Source of the DNA: Ignavibacteriota bacterium
Lineage (GTDB): Bacteria; Bacteroidota; Ignavibacteria; UBA10030
Reading direction: 5' to 3'
Length of the DNA stretch: 44,016 bases
NCBI GenBank assembly: GCA_003142475.1
Contig: PLMK01000071.1
Span: 32,196-76,211, forward strand
Of the stretch, positions 26,970 to 35,791 are shown piece by piece. Positions within the stretch are counted from its first letter, which is position 1, and each line of letters opens with the position of its first letter. The position numbers and the translations under genes are program-made. Below the pieces are notes generated by a model. That model was not told the DNA's origin, did not search any database, and was given only the letters and a program-made list of their open reading frames with translations.

Positions 26970-27962
26970 TTATTTCGTCAGTACCATTTTCAACGTGGAA
27001 GAAAAAACTCCTGCCCGCATTTTACAAAAATATACACCGCTATTAAATGCTAACGCATTCCAAGTTGCCGCATATGTTCCGGCAGACTTAATTTCATTCA
27101 CTAATGTTGTGATCTCACGACCGAGCACATTATATACTTTCAATGTAACGAGACTTTCTTTTTTTATTATGAATGTTATATTGGTGTTGGGATTAAAAGG
27201 GTTGGGATAATTCTGGAGTAGATGATTTATTATCGGGTATTCTCCTACATCCTGCACCTTTGTTATTGTTGGAAGAGAAAATTCTGTCGGTGTTAGTGCA
27301 CGTTTTGATACTTTTATCATACGGATTGCACCTTTGAACCAATAGCGTGGATCCTGTCGTGCTCCAATAGATATTTTGCCACTTGCGGAGTCTATTGGCT
27401 GGTATGTTACTGACCCTGATATCTGTTCTGCACCATCTACGTATTGTTTCATAACTCCTTCACTGTAAACAATTGCTGCATGATGCCACTCTCCAGATGT
27501 ATGCGTCTTCGTAGAATCAATTTGTGTAAGGAACATTGATATAGATGCTTTGATGTACGTATCGAGGATCCACCGCTGGTCTTGCAGAATCCTTGTTTCC
27601 ATTGTGACACGTCGATTATTATTATTCACAGAATCACATATATGGATAAATCGCGGCTGGCCTTTGTCTCCTGTTAAATCACTTGAGTCCGGTTTGAAGA
27701 CCACTTCAAGAGTGAATTTCGTAGCTGTGCCAATTGGATTGCAATGGAGTAGAATTCCATCATTGATTCCGTCAAAATAAGCGGCCTTTCCTTGGGATGT
27801 TTCTATTATGACAGGAAGTTCGTTCAATGGAGTAGAAACATATCCGCCAATTGTATCTACGCGGTCGAAAATCCATGTGACGGATGAAGTATCTGTTTGA
27901 GCCAAAAGCAGAGAGAAAAAAATACTATTTAAAACAAACAGGAGGAAACACTTTTTGATCAT
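26970..27962 (-). CDS. LamG/concanavalin-like secreted protein with T9SS sorting domain
   Basis: 330 residues. A signal peptide (CFLLFVLNSIFFSLLLAQ) precedes a LamG/laminin-G-type beta sandwich at about 45-235: AAYFDGINDGILL, FTLEVVFKPDS, GEWHHAAIVYSEGVMKQYVDG and GAIRMIKVSKRALT are classic LamG-3 strands. The last ~80 residues are a T9SS type A sorting domain (QNYPNPFNPNTNITF, YNVLGREITTLVNE, final KMVLTK). So it is predicted to be exported by T9SS and displayed on the surface or released; LamG domains often bind glycans. It is 63 bp downstream of the DUF362-T9SS gene and ends at a terminator. Confidence 0.85.
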   Translation of the reverse strand: MIKKCFLLFVLNSIFFSLLLAQTDTSSVTWIFDRVDTIGGYVSTPLNELPVIIETSQGKAAYFDGINDGILLHCNPIGTATKFTLEVVFKPDSSDLTGDKGQPRFIHICDSVNNNNRRVTMETRILQDQRWILDTYIKASISMFLTQIDSTKTHTSGEWHHAAIVYSEGVMKQYVDGAEQISGSVTYQPIDSASGKISIGARQDPRYWFKGAIRMIKVSKRALTPTEFSLPTITKVQDVGEYPIINHLLQNYPNPFNPNTNITFIIKKESLVTLKVYNVLGREITTLVNEIKSAGTYAATWNALAFNSGVYFCKMRAGVFSSTLKMVLTK

Positions 27963-28025
27963 GGCACCTCACTGTTGCGTTGTGAAAATAATGATTGAGT
28001 ATTCATAAAATCAAACGCTCTCGTT

Positions 28026-30122
28026 TTATTTTATGAGTATCATCTTCTTAACCTGCGTGAATTTTCCTGCTGTAAGTTTTGAAAAATACACACCACTTGA
28101 AAGATGTGCTGCATTCCATGGAACGGTATATGTGCCTGTGGGTTTTTCTTCATTCACCAACGTTGCAACCTCACGTCCGGAAAGATCGTACACTGTGAGT
28201 TTTACCGAACTGGTTTTGGAAATATGATATCTAATTGTAGTTGTGGGATTGAACGGATTTGGATAACAGTTTTGTAACTCAAAGGTGCTGATCACAGGTG
28301 TTGATCCGCTGCGAACGGAGGTGCCGTTACTGCTCGTTGTAAATTTCAATCCTGCAATTCTATTCCCGCGGTAATTGATATCCGATTGAACCTCACAAAT
28401 ATTCAAACTGAAATCGTACCGTCCACTTTTTTGAAGAGACTTAACAAGGATCGTGTTCGGACCTTTATTAACTTTTACTGTTACAATATCGCTCCACAGC
28501 GAAGTAGTGTCAGCATTATTGGGATCTGGTGTGAACGCTCTTGTTCCCTTATAATTATATACAATATACCCATTTATATATATTTTTAAATCTTCATCAG
28601 AACCGACCCACAATTCTGCTAATTGGGTTGCTGGTGCACTGAAATATGCAAACGCATAACTGACAACATTAGCTGTGTTCACTCCTTGAGCTTGATAATA
28701 ATCTGCCAAATTAATCCGATCATTGATAAAATAAACGCTTTGGCTCCAGCCATTCATACCAGCAGAAGGTGTAACAGTAGAATCGTTTGGAATATATGAG
28801 GTGTCGATAGGATTTGTACCTCGGATGGCATAAGGACCATTCAGGAGCCAATTTCTATTACTTTGCCCGAATTGGCTGCTTGGCAACAGACCCTTTTTAA
28901 ATCGTGTAATGTTTTGATAAAGATCGGCGCCAACGATAGTAATCCTACTTATATCATTTGTTCCTAATCCATTTCTTTCTGCAAGTGTAATATGTTCAAT
29001 ATCGTCAGGATTCAATCCTATTAATCTGCAACATACATTGTCGACTGCAACAGGATCAACACCCGCAATAATCGTATTCATTTTTATGCGATTTTTTATT
29101 TGCAGGCTATAGTGATGAGAATCTAGATATTCCGGTGATTTTTCTGTTTGCAAACATGTAATTGCATCCACAACGGCAAATTTTATTTTCGCAAGAATAC
29201 ATAAATCGACAATTTCTTTATCCTGCCATTGATATGGTGCCTGAGCAAGATGTATCAGTTTATGATAACCGCCTTCGATCTTAACCCCAGTTGTTTTGTT
29301 AAATCCATATCGAGTGCTTGCAGCAAGACCTATTTGGTTCTTAAGAGCGCCGGTATATCCTGGTTGATTATGGATTTTCAAAACAGGCACTGTGATATAT
29401 ACAGTTGCATGGGTAACATCCTGGTGGATATAATAATGACCGCCTTGCGGCTGTGCGTTTCCGCCGCCCGGGACATTAACGGAGTCTAATTCGGGCCATG
29501 GTTTTGTATCGGAATTACCATTAAGATTGGAAAGACGAAAATCAATCTTATCTGCAAGCGCCTCAGTTTTCAGATTCTGGTATCCCGGCACATCAAATAG
29601 AGAAGTCCAATATGAGGTTGAACTGGCGTTCGTTTTTTCGAAGGTTGTAAATGCTCTTGGTGATCCATCACCAACAATGATTTTGATATGACCATGATCG
29701 ATTGAATCGATGAGATATACCAATGCTTTCACGACACGAATGTCGGTTACACCGCCGCTTCCGCTGGAATCCTGCTGGACGATGTTTGGTTTTATGAGTA
29801 CGGTATCGCCACTTTTAATCATACTGCGTAATCCACTTGTATCTACAAGATAGATCGCCCGTCGCACCATTTGTGCAATCGTTTGATAGGAAATTCCCTC
29901 ATCCGTTACACCGCATGGATTTTCTATTGCCGGATCATTTGATCTTACAATAGAAACAGTTGCGGGCGGGGATGCAGCTGTTTTCATCTCTGAATTTAAC
30001 ACGAATGATTTATAGATAATACTCCTGCTGTCGTAAGCCTGTGATAAATCCCAGTACATCCAGAATGAAAATAAAATAAGTATCGATGAAAATTTAAAGA
30101 TTCTGCTTTTAAAGAAATGCAT
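28026..30122 (-). CDS. Secreted DUF362 protein with beta-sandwich and T9SS sorting domain
   Basis: 698 residues. A signal/anchor segment (about 8-30) is followed by a DUF362 domain at about 55-400: VSIVRSNDP, MVRRAIYLVDTSGLRSMIKSGDTVLIKPNIVQ, VGDGSPR, VPVLKIHNQPGYTGALKNQIGLA and GVDPVAVDNVCCRLIGLNPDDI. Residues about 450-590 look like a PA14/galactose-binding-like sandwich (ELWVGSDEDLKIYINGYIV, KGPNTILVKSLQKSG). The end is a T9SS type A domain (NCYPNPFNPTTTIRY, GREVATLVNEEK). DUF362 proteins are usually cytoplasmic or ferredoxin-linked and of unknown activity; a T9SS-exported form is unusual. The start lies 14 bp after the permease stop, so they are likely co-transcribed. Confidence 0.85.
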   Translation of the reverse strand: MHFFKSRIFKFSSILILFSFWMYWDLSQAYDSRSIIYKSFVLNSEMKTAASPPATVSIVRSNDPAIENPCGVTDEGISYQTIAQMVRRAIYLVDTSGLRSMIKSGDTVLIKPNIVQQDSSGSGGVTDIRVVKALVYLIDSIDHGHIKIIVGDGSPRAFTTFEKTNASSTSYWTSLFDVPGYQNLKTEALADKIDFRLSNLNGNSDTKPWPELDSVNVPGGGNAQPQGGHYYIHQDVTHATVYITVPVLKIHNQPGYTGALKNQIGLAASTRYGFNKTTGVKIEGGYHKLIHLAQAPYQWQDKEIVDLCILAKIKFAVVDAITCLQTEKSPEYLDSHHYSLQIKNRIKMNTIIAGVDPVAVDNVCCRLIGLNPDDIEHITLAERNGLGTNDISRITIVGADLYQNITRFKKGLLPSSQFGQSNRNWLLNGPYAIRGTNPIDTSYIPNDSTVTPSAGMNGWSQSVYFINDRINLADYYQAQGVNTANVVSYAFAYFSAPATQLAELWVGSDEDLKIYINGYIVYNYKGTRAFTPDPNNADTTSLWSDIVTVKVNKGPNTILVKSLQKSGRYDFSLNICEVQSDINYRGNRIAGLKFTTSSNGTSVRSGSTPVISTFELQNCYPNPFNPTTTIRYHISKTSSVKLTVYDLSGREVATLVNEEKPTGTYTVPWNAAHLSSGVYFSKLTAGKFTQVKKMILIK

Positions 30123-30136
30123 GATGTGCCTTTAGG

Positions 30137-30970
30137 TTAGAAGAAAGAATAAATCACACCAGCAATATATGAAAATATCAACGTAAGCACTAAATAGAAC
30201 ACTAGAACTTTTGTACCCAATAAGGATTTAAAGGAATATAAAGTCTCCAGCTTTGTTGCAGGTCCTGCGGTGAAGAAAGCTAGAGTTGCACCTTTGCTCA
30301 TGCCCAATTCTATCAAGGTCTCAATAAACGGAATTGCCGCTCCACCACACGAATAGAATGGAACACCCATTCCGATTGCGATCAAGGTTCCCATCTTAGC
30401 ATTATTTCCAAGAAGAGATCTGATAGCTTCTGGCGGGATTAATGCTTTCACTGCGGCACTAAGCAGGATTGCAATGGGAAAGTATTTTCCAACATAGATT
30501 GTGTTTTTGTAAATGTCTACAAAAAGTGGTCTGCGTGGAGTATTTTGATTAGTCATTGGCATTTTTTTAAGCGGAGAAAGTGATTTGAAAACTTTCATAA
30601 TGAGTAATCCCCCCAACATTCCTATTATAAATGCGGTCACAGTCCTTACGATTGCCATTTCCATTCCAATCTGAGTTGCAGTAAGAAAGAAAATAGTGGG
30701 ATTCATCAGCGGGGAGGAAATAACAAATGCAATTACAGCACTGAATGGAATCCCAGTTGCCATGAGTGAAAGACCAATAGGAATTGCCGCATAAGTTGGC
30801 AACGGAGAAATAATGCCTATAGCTGAAGCGAGGATGATGGAACCCAATTCGCTTTTTGTTGAGAAAAGAATTTTTTTATCTCTAAAGTATCGTAGAGTGG
30901 TAACATTCAATGCTATGCTGATGAGAAGATATGGTCCAATCTTAAAGAACAGATCAAAGAAATCAATCAA
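30137..30970 (-). CDS. ArsP/DUF318-family permease (predicted metal(loid) exporter)
   Basis: 277 residues, about eight membrane helices. It matches the DUF318/ArsP_1 permease family, whose members export organoarsenicals, Cu or Zn: SPLPTYAAIPIGLSLMATG, SSPLMNPTIFFLTA, PFYSCGGAAIPFIETLIELG and FFTAGPATKLETL, with the conserved Cys of the YSCGG loop. No His- or Cys-rich metal tail or regulator is adjacent, so the substrate is open. The start used is TTG at 30970; no ATG lies upstream, although the frame continues without a stop to 31055 and reads like protein, so the true N-terminus may be longer. It is 136 bp downstream of the ABC permease. Confidence 0.8.
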   Translation of the reverse strand: MIDFFDLFFKIGPYLLISIALNVTTLRYFRDKKILFSTKSELGSIILASAIGIISPLPTYAAIPIGLSLMATGIPFSAVIAFVISSPLMNPTIFFLTATQIGMEMAIVRTVTAFIIGMLGGLLIMKVFKSLSPLKKMPMTNQNTPRRPLFVDIYKNTIYVGKYFPIAILLSAAVKALIPPEAIRSLLGNNAKMGTLIAIGMGVPFYSCGGAAIPFIETLIELGMSKGATLAFFTAGPATKLETLYSFKSLLGTKVLVFYLVLTLIFSYIAGVIYSFF

Positions 30971-31106
30971 GATCCGTAAGGTATAGGTACCTTCGAGCCA
31001 GTATCGTATTTCATAATAGAGTTCGATGATAACAATTCCTTTTTCTCTTAGAAATTAGAGAGAAAACGTATCACAAACAAATTGAGAGAAGAGAGGTGTT
31101 CTGAAA

Positions 31107-31946
31107 TCAAAAATCCTGCCGTGAGAAATACCAGATTGAAAGAAAATAGAGTAAGCAAGTTGAGAAGAAGGAATAAACGAACGGCATAAAAGTAAAATCA
31201 GGTGCATTGGGAATATAGGGAAGTTTGCCAATTACACGAGTAGAATTTCCGAGCATAGCATCAAGCTGCGGAGTCAGGTAATAAAGTGTATCAAGTAAAC
31301 GATGATAAACGACATTGTCCCAGAGTCTATATAATCCGTTTTCTCTCACTTCAAGTCCCCACGAAATGAGAGTGAAAACAAAAGACAGCATAATTGAAAA
31401 GCCAGCACTCCGGGTTATTAATCCGACAATAGTGACGACGGAAAAGAAACAGACAAATGCATAAACCACATAAATAGTAGAAGAAAGAAATCCCCAGTGC
31501 CACACTCCGGCTTTTAAACCAAAGATAAGCCAAACACCGACAAAGAAATAGATAAGATTGATGACGATACCGGAGACGGCGCCAAGTGCACGCGCCATCA
31601 GCAATTCAGCGCGTGTAAGGGGTTTACTAAGAAAGAGATCGATCATTCCTTTCTCGAGCATTGACGGAATCAATCCCGCAACACCGATCATACCGAGAAG
31701 TATGATCCAAAAAATAGATAATGAATGCAATTGAATAAGAAGAAATTCGATAACATTGAATCCCGGTTGAGATAAACGCGCAAGTGGATTCCCAAAGAGC
31801 GTAACCATATCTGGTTCATTCACGGGATGACTAATGCCCAGAGTTAATAATAATAAAATAATTGTTGCGATGATGAAATAGAAAATGAGCGTTCCTCTGC
31901 GCATTGCTTCTTCAACCGTGAACCGAAACATTCCCCAAAACCTCAC
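31107..31946 (-). CDS. ABC-2 type transporter permease (NosY-like)
   Basis: 279 residues with about six membrane helices: the first at 15-37, a central block IIPSMLEKGMIDLFLSKPLTRAELLMARALGA that is the usual ABC-2 exporter loop, then hydrophobic segments to the end. Its start overlaps the ATPase stop by four bases (ATGA), so the two are translationally coupled and certainly form one transporter. The large outward loop near residue 215-245 has no recognisable motif. The substrate is unknown; NosFY- or bacteriocin-type exporters are similar in build. No substrate gene is adjacent. Confidence 0.85.
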   Translation of the reverse strand: MRFWGMFRFTVEEAMRRGTLIFYFIIATIILLLLTLGISHPVNEPDMVTLFGNPLARLSQPGFNVIEFLLIQLHSLSIFWIILLGMIGVAGLIPSMLEKGMIDLFLSKPLTRAELLMARALGAVSGIVINLIYFFVGVWLIFGLKAGVWHWGFLSSTIYVVYAFVCFFSVVTIVGLITRSAGFSIMLSFVFTLISWGLEVRENGLYRLWDNVVYHRLLDTLYYLTPQLDAMLGNSTRVIGKLPYIPNAPDFTFMPFVYSFFSTCLLYFLSIWYFSRQDF

Positions 31947-32878
31947 TGTCCGTTTTCTCCTTTCATGATCTGTATGAAGTAATCCTCTAGCGATGTCTTT
32001 TGCTGATTCATACTTTCAATTCCTATTCCACCTGCACGGAGGATATCGATGACCGTATTAAGCTCGGACTTATCATGCAATGAAACAATCAGACTTGTAT
32101 CTTTATACTCAATGGGGAGAATTGTCTGTTGTAATCGCTCCCGAATCTCATTGGTGATAGGAGAAGATAGCTGAACGACATACGCAAGTTTCTGTGTCGT
32201 CAGTTCTGCAATTGTCCCTGTGCGGACTACTTTCCCTTTGTTCAGAATCGCTACACGATCGCAGATCATTTCCACTTCAGAAAGAAGATGCGAGTTTAAG
32301 AAAATAGTTGTGCCTTGCGTTTTCAAATTTAAAAGTAAATCGCGAATTTCTTTCCGTCCAATAGGATCTACGCCATCGGTTGGTTCATCTAAAAATAATA
32401 TCTTCGGGTCGTTAATCAGCGCTTGTGCAAGTCCAAGCCGCTGCAGCATACCTTTTGAAAACTTTTTTGTCTTGACCTTTGCCCAGTCCTTCAATCCAAC
32501 TGTCTCGAGAAGTGAATGTGCTTTCTCTTTTAAGGTCGATTCCGGCAAGCCATTCAATCTTCCGAAAAAAATCAATGTATTTTCCGCCGTAAGGAATGCG
32601 GGATAGCGGTGATTTTCTGGTAAATATCCACAATACTCTTTCAACACCCGCTGTCCTAATGGATAACCAAGGACAGTTGCCGAACCTGATGTTGGGTGCA
32701 CGATAGAAAGAATAAGTTTAACGAATGTGGTTTTTCCAGCTCCGTTTGGACCAAGTAAGCCAAAAATTTCCCCCTGCTCAACGGAAAGGGAAACTTTTTC
32801 GAGTGCGGGAATGTTATTTGTTTTGAATGCACTGGAGCGATAGTGCTTTGTGAGGTCAAGTGTTTGAATTACTTCCAT
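31943..32878 (-). CDS. ABC transporter ATP-binding protein
   Basis: 311 residues. Walker A GLLGPNGAGKTTFVK (about 39-53), Q-loop GYLPENHR, signature FSKGMLQRLGLAQAL, Walker B ILFLDEPTDGVDP and the switch His in LNSHLLSEVEM. These are the CcmA/NosF class of ABC-2 ATPases; the C-terminal 80 residues are the usual regulatory extension. It pairs with the overlapping permease gene. It is divergent from rrf2-suf across a 164-bp gap that carries a perfect -10 box TATAAT (complement of 32918-32923), with no good -35 box at 17 bp. Confidence 0.93.
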   Translation of the reverse strand: MEVIQTLDLTKHYRSSAFKTNNIPALEKVSLSVEQGEIFGLLGPNGAGKTTFVKLILSIVHPTSGSATVLGYPLGQRVLKEYCGYLPENHRYPAFLTAENTLIFFGRLNGLPESTLKEKAHSLLETVGLKDWAKVKTKKFSKGMLQRLGLAQALINDPKILFLDEPTDGVDPIGRKEIRDLLLNLKTQGTTIFLNSHLLSEVEMICDRVAILNKGKVVRTGTIAELTTQKLAYVVQLSSPITNEIRERLQQTILPIEYKDTSLIVSLHDKSELNTVIDILRAGGIGIESMNQQKTSLEDYFIQIMKGENGQ

Positions 32879-32982
32879 ATTAGCAACAAGATAAAAAAAA
32901 ATGTCTGCTCTTCAAAGATTATAAAAAAGAGATTTTTGTCGTTGCTTGATTTAATAGAAAAAGAAAAAGATATTTAAACAGG

Positions 32983-33011
32983 AAGAGTCATAAAAAGGAC
33001 TCTTATTTTTT
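32983..33011 (+). promoter_or_regulatory. Terminator-like hairpin in the rrf2 leader region
   Basis: AAGAGTC (32983-32989) pairs with GACTCTT (32998-33004) across an 8-nt loop and is followed by ATTTTTTG. It looks like an intrinsic terminator on the + strand, but no + strand gene lies upstream. If the suf promoter is upstream (for example TATTTA at 32971-32976, a weak box), this could be an attenuator; otherwise it may end antisense-directed or read-through transcripts. Confidence 0.35.
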
Positions 33012-33019
33012 GATGTAAT

Positions 33020-33040
33020 ATAAGACTGGAATAGTCGTAT
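33020..33040 (+). promoter_or_regulatory. Rrf2/IscR-type operator at the rrf2-suf start
   Basis: A 21-bp dyad ATA-n-GACT-n5-AGTC-n-TAT, seven matching bases in each half. It ends 2 bp before the rrf2 ATG at 33043. GACT-n5-AGTC with flanking ATA and TAT resembles the IscR type 1 consensus, and the first gene encodes an Rrf2 protein, so autorepression of the suf operon is the likely function. TAATAT at 33016-33021 could be the -10 box, overlapped by the operator. Confidence 0.6.
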
Positions 33041-33042
33041 TT

Positions 33043-33447
33043 ATGCTTCAACTCTCAAAAAAAGTGGAATACGGTTTAATCGCTCTTCGGCACATGGCTA
33101 TGAATCCGCGAGGACAAGTGTTCGCTGCAAAAGAAATTGCGGTGAAGTTCGATATTTCATATGAACTGCTCGCAAAGGTTTTGCAGAAACTGACAAAAGC
33201 CGGAGTTGTTATTTCAACGCAGGGAATGCACGGTGGATATTCGCTTGCGAAAAAACCGAATGAATTACGGGTCTCAAGCATCATAAGTGTTATTGAAGAA
33301 GAAAGGCCGACGATTGCTGAATGCTATGCCGAAGGCGGAGAAGACTGTTCTATCTTTAATGCTTGCACGATTCGCAAACCGCTCGGGAAAATGCAGCACA
33401 ATCTGAATTTACTTCTTGAAAACACAACACTGGAGCAAATTGTGTGA
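33043..33447 (+). CDS. Rrf2-family Fe-S-responsive regulator of the suf operon
   Basis: 134 residues. An N-terminal winged helix-turn-helix ([19 protein letters not shown], then [27 protein letters not shown]) and the wing [12 protein letters not shown] match Rrf2/IscR proteins. Three cysteines, C94, C102 and C108 (C-x7-C-x5-C), sit where IscR has its [2Fe-2S] ligands C92, C98 and C104, although the first spacing is two residues longer. It is the first gene of the suf run, 22 bp before sufB, so it probably senses cluster status and represses suf when clusters suffice. A dyad operator lies directly before its start. Length is somewhat short of IscR (162) but normal for SufR-type Rrf2 proteins. 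Confidence 0.88.
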   Translation: MLQLSKKVEYGLIALRHMAMNPRGQVFAAKEIAVKFDISYELLAKVLQKLTKAGVVISTQGMHGGYSLAKKPNELRVSSIISVIEEERPTIAECYAEGGEDCSIFNACTIRKPLGKMQHNLNLLLENTTLEQIV

Positions 33448-33469
33448 CGGTCTGCAGACTGAGAAATTT

Positions 33470-34915
33470 ATGAACAATGAAACAAATACCATAGAAGAAT
33501 TTGCCGCTCAAGAATATAAGTACGGATTTGTCACAGACATTGAAGCTGATTCAGCACCTCCCGGTTTAAACGAGGACATTATTCGTTTGATTTCTTCAAA
33601 GAAGCAGGAGCCGGTTTGGTTGCTTGAATGGCGGCTGAAGGCATTTCAGCATTGGCAAACGATGGAAGAACCGCATTGGCAGAATATAAAGTATCCGCCA
33701 ATTGACTATCAGGCGATAGTCTATTACTCGGCACCGAAACAAAAACCACAGCTCAAAGATTTATCGCAAGTAGATCCGGAACTGCTGAAGACGTACGATA
33801 AACTTGGTATTCCTCTTCGCGAACAGGAATGGCTCGCCGGTGTTGCCGTGGATGCTGTGTTTGATAGCGTTTCGGTGGCAACAACATTTAAGGAGAAGCT
33901 GAAAGAGCTCGGAATAATATTCGGTTCTTTTTCAGATGCAGTCCATGAACATCCGGATTTAGTAAAAAAATACCTTGGTTCTGTAGTACCGGCGAATGAT
34001 AATTATTTTGCTGCACTGAACTCTGCGGTATTCAGTGATGGTTCGTTTTGCTTCATCCCCAAAGGTGTTCGCTGTCCGATGGAATTGTCAACATACTTTC
34101 GTATTAACGCTTCATCAACAGGACAATTTGAGCGAACGCTCATCGTTGCGGAAGAAGGCGCGCAGGTGAGTTATTTAGAAGGATGCACTGCACCAATGCG
34201 AGATAAAAATCAATTACATGCGGCAGTGGTAGAATTGGTCGCTTTAGATAATGCGAAGATAAAATATTCGACAGTGCAGAATTGGTACCCCGGCGACAAA
34301 GAAGGACGCGGAGGTATTTACAACTTTGTAACAAAGCGCGGTAAATGTGCCGGAGTGAATTCAAAAATTTCATGGACACAGGTAGAAACCGGTTCGGCGA
34401 TCACTTGGAAATATCCAAGCGTGTTGCTGATAGGTGATAGTTCTGTTGGCGAATTTTATTCTGTTGCGGTTGTCAATAATTACCAGCAAGCAGATACTGG
34501 TACAAAGATGATTCACATCGGGAAAAATACGAAGAGCACAATTGTTTCGAAAGGAATTTCGGCGGGACACGGACAGAATTCCTATCGCGGATTAGTAGAG
34601 ATGAAAAAGGGTGCAGTGAACGCGCGTAATTATTCCCAGTGCGACTCGCTGCTATTAGGAGACAAATGCGGTGCACATACGTTTCCTTACATCGAAGTGA
34701 AAAACACTTCCGCTAAAGCCGAGCACGAGGCAACAACATCAAAAATCGGCGACGACCAAATATTTTATTGTAAACAACGAGGACTTTCTGCGGAAGATGC
34801 TGTGAATCTGATTGTCAATGGTTTTTGCAAAGAAGTATTCCGTGAATTACCAATGGAGTTTGCGGTTGAGGCGCAGAAATTACTTGGAGTGAGTTTGGAA
34901 GGAAGTGTTGGGTAA
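33470..34915 (+). CDS. sufB: Fe-S cluster assembly scaffold SufB
   Basis: 481 residues. SufB, with SufC and SufD, builds [4Fe-4S] clusters. The start is the ATG at 33470, 22 bp after rrf2; a TTG at 33416 would overlap rrf2 and add residues foreign to the family. Key residues: the SufS-accepting cysteine at C391 in [15 protein letters not shown], the [13 protein letters not shown] segment that holds the His/Glu used for cluster assembly, and [22 protein letters not shown] in the core. Length equals the family norm. First scaffold gene in the sufBCDSUAT order. Confidence 0.96.
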   Translation: MNNETNTIEEFAAQEYKYGFVTDIEADSAPPGLNEDIIRLISSKKQEPVWLLEWRLKAFQHWQTMEEPHWQNIKYPPIDYQAIVYYSAPKQKPQLKDLSQVDPELLKTYDKLGIPLREQEWLAGVAVDAVFDSVSVATTFKEKLKELGIIFGSFSDAVHEHPDLVKKYLGSVVPANDNYFAALNSAVFSDGSFCFIPKGVRCPMELSTYFRINASSTGQFERTLIVAEEGAQVSYLEGCTAPMRDKNQLHAAVVELVALDNAKIKYSTVQNWYPGDKEGRGGIYNFVTKRGKCAGVNSKISWTQVETGSAITWKYPSVLLIGDSSVGEFYSVAVVNNYQQADTGTKMIHIGKNTKSTIVSKGISAGHGQNSYRGLVEMKKGAVNARNYSQCDSLLLGDKCGAHTFPYIEVKNTSAKAEHEATTSKIGDDQIFYCKQRGLSAEDAVNLIVNGFCKEVFRELPMEFAVEAQKLLGVSLEGSVG

Positions 34916-34918
34916 ATG

Positions 34919-34961
34919 ACGATTATCGATTTGGTGATTGACGATTTAGAATTATGAAATT
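34919..34961. repeat. Degenerate heptad repeat array (CGATT type)
   Basis: Directly after the sufB stop: ACGATTA, TCGATTT, one slipped G, then GTGATTG, ACGATTT, AGAATTA, TGAAATT. Positions 3-6 are GATT-like in each unit. It fills the first half of the 93-bp sufB-sufC gap and has no coding character. Confidence 0.4.
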
Positions 34962-35008
34962 GCTCAATCAACCAATCAATAGATATTTATGAATAAGGAT
35001 AAATACAA

Positions 35009-35773
35009 ATGAGTTTGCTAGAAATAAAAAATCTGCATGCGAGTGTAAATGGAAACGAAATCTTACGCGGCATCAATTTAACAGTGAATGCAGGAGAAGT
35101 ACATGCAATAATGGGACCGAACGGTTCAGGAAAGAGTACACTTGCCGGAGTGCTTGCTGGGCGTGAAGCATATACCGTAACCGACGGTCAAGTTTTATAC
35201 AAAGGAAATAATTTGTTCGACATGGTTCCGGAAGAACGAGCACGCGAGGGATTGTTTCTTGCGTTTCAATACCCGGTCGAAATTCCTGGCGTGAATAACT
35301 CCTATTTTCTCAAGGAATCGCTCAACGCTATTCGCAAGCACAAAGGATTAGAACAGCTTGATGCAATTGATTTTCTTGCGCTCATCAAACAGAAAGTAAA
35401 AATAGTGGAGATGGATGAAAGTTTTTTAAATCGTCCTGTGAACGAAGGATTTTCCGGCGGTGAAAAGAAACGCAACGAAATATTCCACATGGCTGTGCTG
35501 GAACCAATGTTGTCGATATTAGATGAAACAGATTCCGGTCTCGACATCGACGCGCTCAGAATCGTTTCGGAAGGTGTGAACAAACTCCGCTCAAAGGAAA
35601 ATGCAACAATTATCGTGACTCATTATCAGCGGCTGCTCAATTATATCATTCCGGATGTTGTGCATGTAATGAAGGATGGAAGATTAGTCAAATCCGGCGG
35701 TAAAGAACTCGCGTTGGAACTTGAAGACCGCGGATACGATTGGGTGCACGAAGAAGCGGGGCAAACAGTATAA
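35009..35773 (+). CDS. sufC: Fe-S assembly ATPase SufC
   Basis: 254 residues, the ABC-type ATPase of the SufBCD complex. Walker [10 protein letters not shown] at 36-44, signature FSGGEKK at 148-154, Walker B ending in D172-E173 ([12 protein letters not shown]) and the switch H205. The DETDSGLD form and [12 protein letters not shown] are diagnostic for SufC and not for transport ABC proteins. Its own Shine-Dalgarno (AAGGA near 34995) precedes the ATG at 35009. The 93-bp gap after sufB is unusually long for this operon and contains the heptad array. Confidence 0.97.
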   Translation: MSLLEIKNLHASVNGNEILRGINLTVNAGEVHAIMGPNGSGKSTLAGVLAGREAYTVTDGQVLYKGNNLFDMVPEERAREGLFLAFQYPVEIPGVNNSYFLKESLNAIRKHKGLEQLDAIDFLALIKQKVKIVEMDESFLNRPVNEGFSGGEKKRNEIFHMAVLEPMLSILDETDSGLDIDALRIVSEGVNKLRSKENATIIVTHYQRLLNYIIPDVVHVMKDGRLVKSGGKELALELEDRGYDWVHEEAGQTV

Positions 35774-35791
35774 GTTAGCACAGAGAAAATA

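Noticed and set aside
32918-32923. TATAAT box (minus strand) as ABC operon promoter
   Set aside because: No acceptable -35 element at 16-18 bp, and the region is very AT-rich, so it was mentioned but not listed as a promoter.
33416-33469. TTG start 18 codons upstream in sufB
   Set aside because: It overlaps rrf2 by 32 bases and the added residues do not look like SufB; the ATG at 33470 gives the normal length.
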